This document shows positions 4,547 through 5,316 of a stretch of DNA of 5,316 nt, in pieces. The translations under genes were made by a program, and so were the position numbers. Under the pieces are notes generated by a model. It was not told where the DNA came from. It was given only the letters and a program-made list of their open reading frames with translations, and did no database searches. Source of the DNA: Solirubrobacterales bacterium (lineage in GTDB: Bacteria; Actinomycetota; Thermoleophilia; Solirubrobacterales; 70-9); assembly GCA_030152505.1 (NCBI GenBank), contig JASLJO010000259.1:1-5316 (forward strand), read 5' to 3'. Every line of letters starts with the position of its first letter. Positions within the stretch are counted from its first letter, which is position 1.

Positions 4547-5316
4547 CAGGTCAGTCTCCTGGCGAGCCGTTGGGCGGCCTCGACGTCCAGCTCGGGCTCG
4601 AAGAGGAAGGGCAGGGTCTTGACCGGCGCCTCTACCCGGCGTCGCAGGCGGGCGAGCTGCGCGCGCTGGGAGCGGGCGCGCCCGTGCTCGGAGGCGGCGG
4701 CACGGGCGGCGGCGCGGACCATGCCGTTCTCGCCGCCGGCCAGCCCAGCGAGGAGCTCGGCCTCCTGTTTGGAGAAGCGCTCCGGATAGAGCCCGTTGAG
4801 GTAGATGCGGTCGACCGCGACGCCGACCTCAGAGCGCAGCTCCCGCTCCAGTGCCGCCGACTCGTTGACCGGCATCTCCTCCGGCAGGGCGACGATCGCC
4901 GTCCCGGTGTGCTCCTTGTCGGTGATCAGCCGGTCGAGCGCCTGCGCCTGGCTGTGGATCGGTCCCACGCGGGCGATCGCGGCGAAGGTGCGCGGCGTCT
5001 GCAGGAAGCCGATCCCGTGCCCGGTGGCGGGAGCGTCGACGATCACCAGGTCGTACTTGCGCCCACTCTTCACCTTGCGGTCGAGCTGCGCCAGCTCCCA
5101 GATCTTGCCGATCGTGACCAGCTCCTTGAGCCCGGGGGTGGCGGCGGCGAGGTAGGAGAAGATGCGGCTGCGGAAGAGCATGTCGCGCATCGCCCGCACC
5201 TTCAGCTGCATGAGGACGTACTCGCGCATCGACTCGTCGGGGTCGATCGAGATCGACCACAGGTTCTCCGCCATCTCGACCTCGTGGAAGCCGACCTCGG
5301 TGTGCTCGAAGATCCG
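4546..5316 (-). CDS. ArsA/Get3-family ATPase, first subunit of the pair, N-terminus outside window (BagA/Rv3679-like)
   Basis: The frame is open to the right edge, giving 256 residues. The family P-loop and switch I precede the visible part, so perhaps 50-70 residues are missing. Counting from the edge, residues 27-60 are a helix-rich dimer/groove segment (ESMREYVLMQLK, then LFRSRIFSYLAAATPGLKEL), and KYDLVIVDAPATGHGIGFLQ (88-105) contains the switch II motif DAPATGH at 94-100, very close to the DTAPTGH of Get3. VDRIYLNGLYPERF (168-181) matches the base-contact strand (N174). The tail (200-256) is Ala/Arg-rich and helical, ending PFLFEPELDVEAAQRLARRL, a common ending in ArsA-like proteins. 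The stop TGA (4548-4546) shares a base with the next ATG, so the two subunits are probably made together and form a heteromer, as proposed for the mycobacterial pair. A start at 5274 would remove family-conserved sequence and is rejected. Promoter and start lie outside the window. Confidence 0.92.
   Translation of the reverse strand, partial: RIFEHTEVGFHEVEMAENLWSISIDPDESMREYVLMQLKVRAMRDMLFRSRIFSYLAAATPGLKELVTIGKIWELAQLDRKVKSGRKYDLVIVDAPATGHGIGFLQTPRTFAAIARVGPIHSQAQALDRLITDKEHTGTAIVALPEEMPVNESAALERELRSEVGVAVDRIYLNGLYPERFSKQEAELLAGLAGGENGMVRAAARAAASEHGRARSQRAQLARLRRRVEAPVKTLPFLFEPELDVEAAQRLARRLT
4556..4560 (-). promoter_or_regulatory. Shine-Dalgarno AGGAG for the second Get3-like gene
   Basis: Reading the minus strand, AGGAG lies nine bases before the ATG at 4546-4544, inside the last codons of the upstream ATPase gene. 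It fixes the start and supports coupled expression of the two subunits. Confidence 0.7.

Noticed and set aside
3692..4789. A 365-codon open frame on the plus strand opposite the two ATPase genes
   Set aside because: It is antisense to recognised genes and its Val/Asp/Glu/Arg-rich product reflects codon bias of the true strand, with no supporting ribosome binding site or motif.
3389..5316. An arsenic resistance operon
   Set aside because: The ATPases are ArsA-like, but no ArsB, ArsR-specific metal motif, ArsC or ArsD is visible and the tandem arrangement fits the actinobacterial Get3-like pair better.
1..5316. CRISPR array, insertion sequence, phage attachment site or rRNA
   Set aside because: No regularly spaced direct repeats, transposase, terminal repeats with target duplication or rRNA segments were seen.

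Overview
The window is GC-rich, gene-dense bacterial DNA. Most codons end in G or C and adjacent genes overlap at their stop and start codons. A pilO-type type IV pilus gene, an HxlR-type regulator and a tandem pair of ArsA/Get3-like ATPases together suggest a high-GC actinobacterium. The combination reminds me of Thermoleophilia (Solirubrobacterales or Gaiellales), but that placement is inference and no rRNA or marker gene is present to test it.

Layout. Positions 2-1158 (+) hold the end of a type IV pilus operon: the C-terminal part of PilO, then a single-pass membrane protein coupled to it by an ATGA overlap and sitting where pilP sits in pilMNOP operons. Positions 1159-1239 are a short intergenic region with two small inverted repeats and a weak promoter, leading into a 114-residue HxlR-family winged-helix regulator with an unusually cysteine-rich N-terminus (1240-1584, +). 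Positions 1585-1748 have no gene but are rich in self-complementary segments: a 17-pair long-range stem, a nested hairpin, and competing pairings that involve the Shine-Dalgarno region of the next gene. Positions 1749-3392 (+) encode a 547-residue protein of unknown function with a HEPN/Apea-like helical middle and an acidic tail. That tail contains a perfect 12-bp inverted repeat that looks like an in-frame palindromic insertion.

The minus strand from the right edge to 3389 carries two ArsA/Get3-family ATPase genes in one operon. The first (4546 to beyond 5316) is cut by the window edge. The second (3389-4546) is complete and starts inside the stop codon of the first. They match the paired actinobacterial Get3-like ATPases known in Mycobacterium tuberculosis as Rv3679/Rv3680 (BagA/BagB). 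The two probably act as a heteromeric nucleotide-driven complex. The 547-residue gene converges on this operon and a single CTAG supplies both stop codons, under a 7-bp hairpin.

The best candidates for something new are the palindromic element inside the 547-residue gene (3061-3109), the structured leader ahead of the same gene (1592-1739), and that gene itself as an uncharacterised neighbour of the Get3-like pair.
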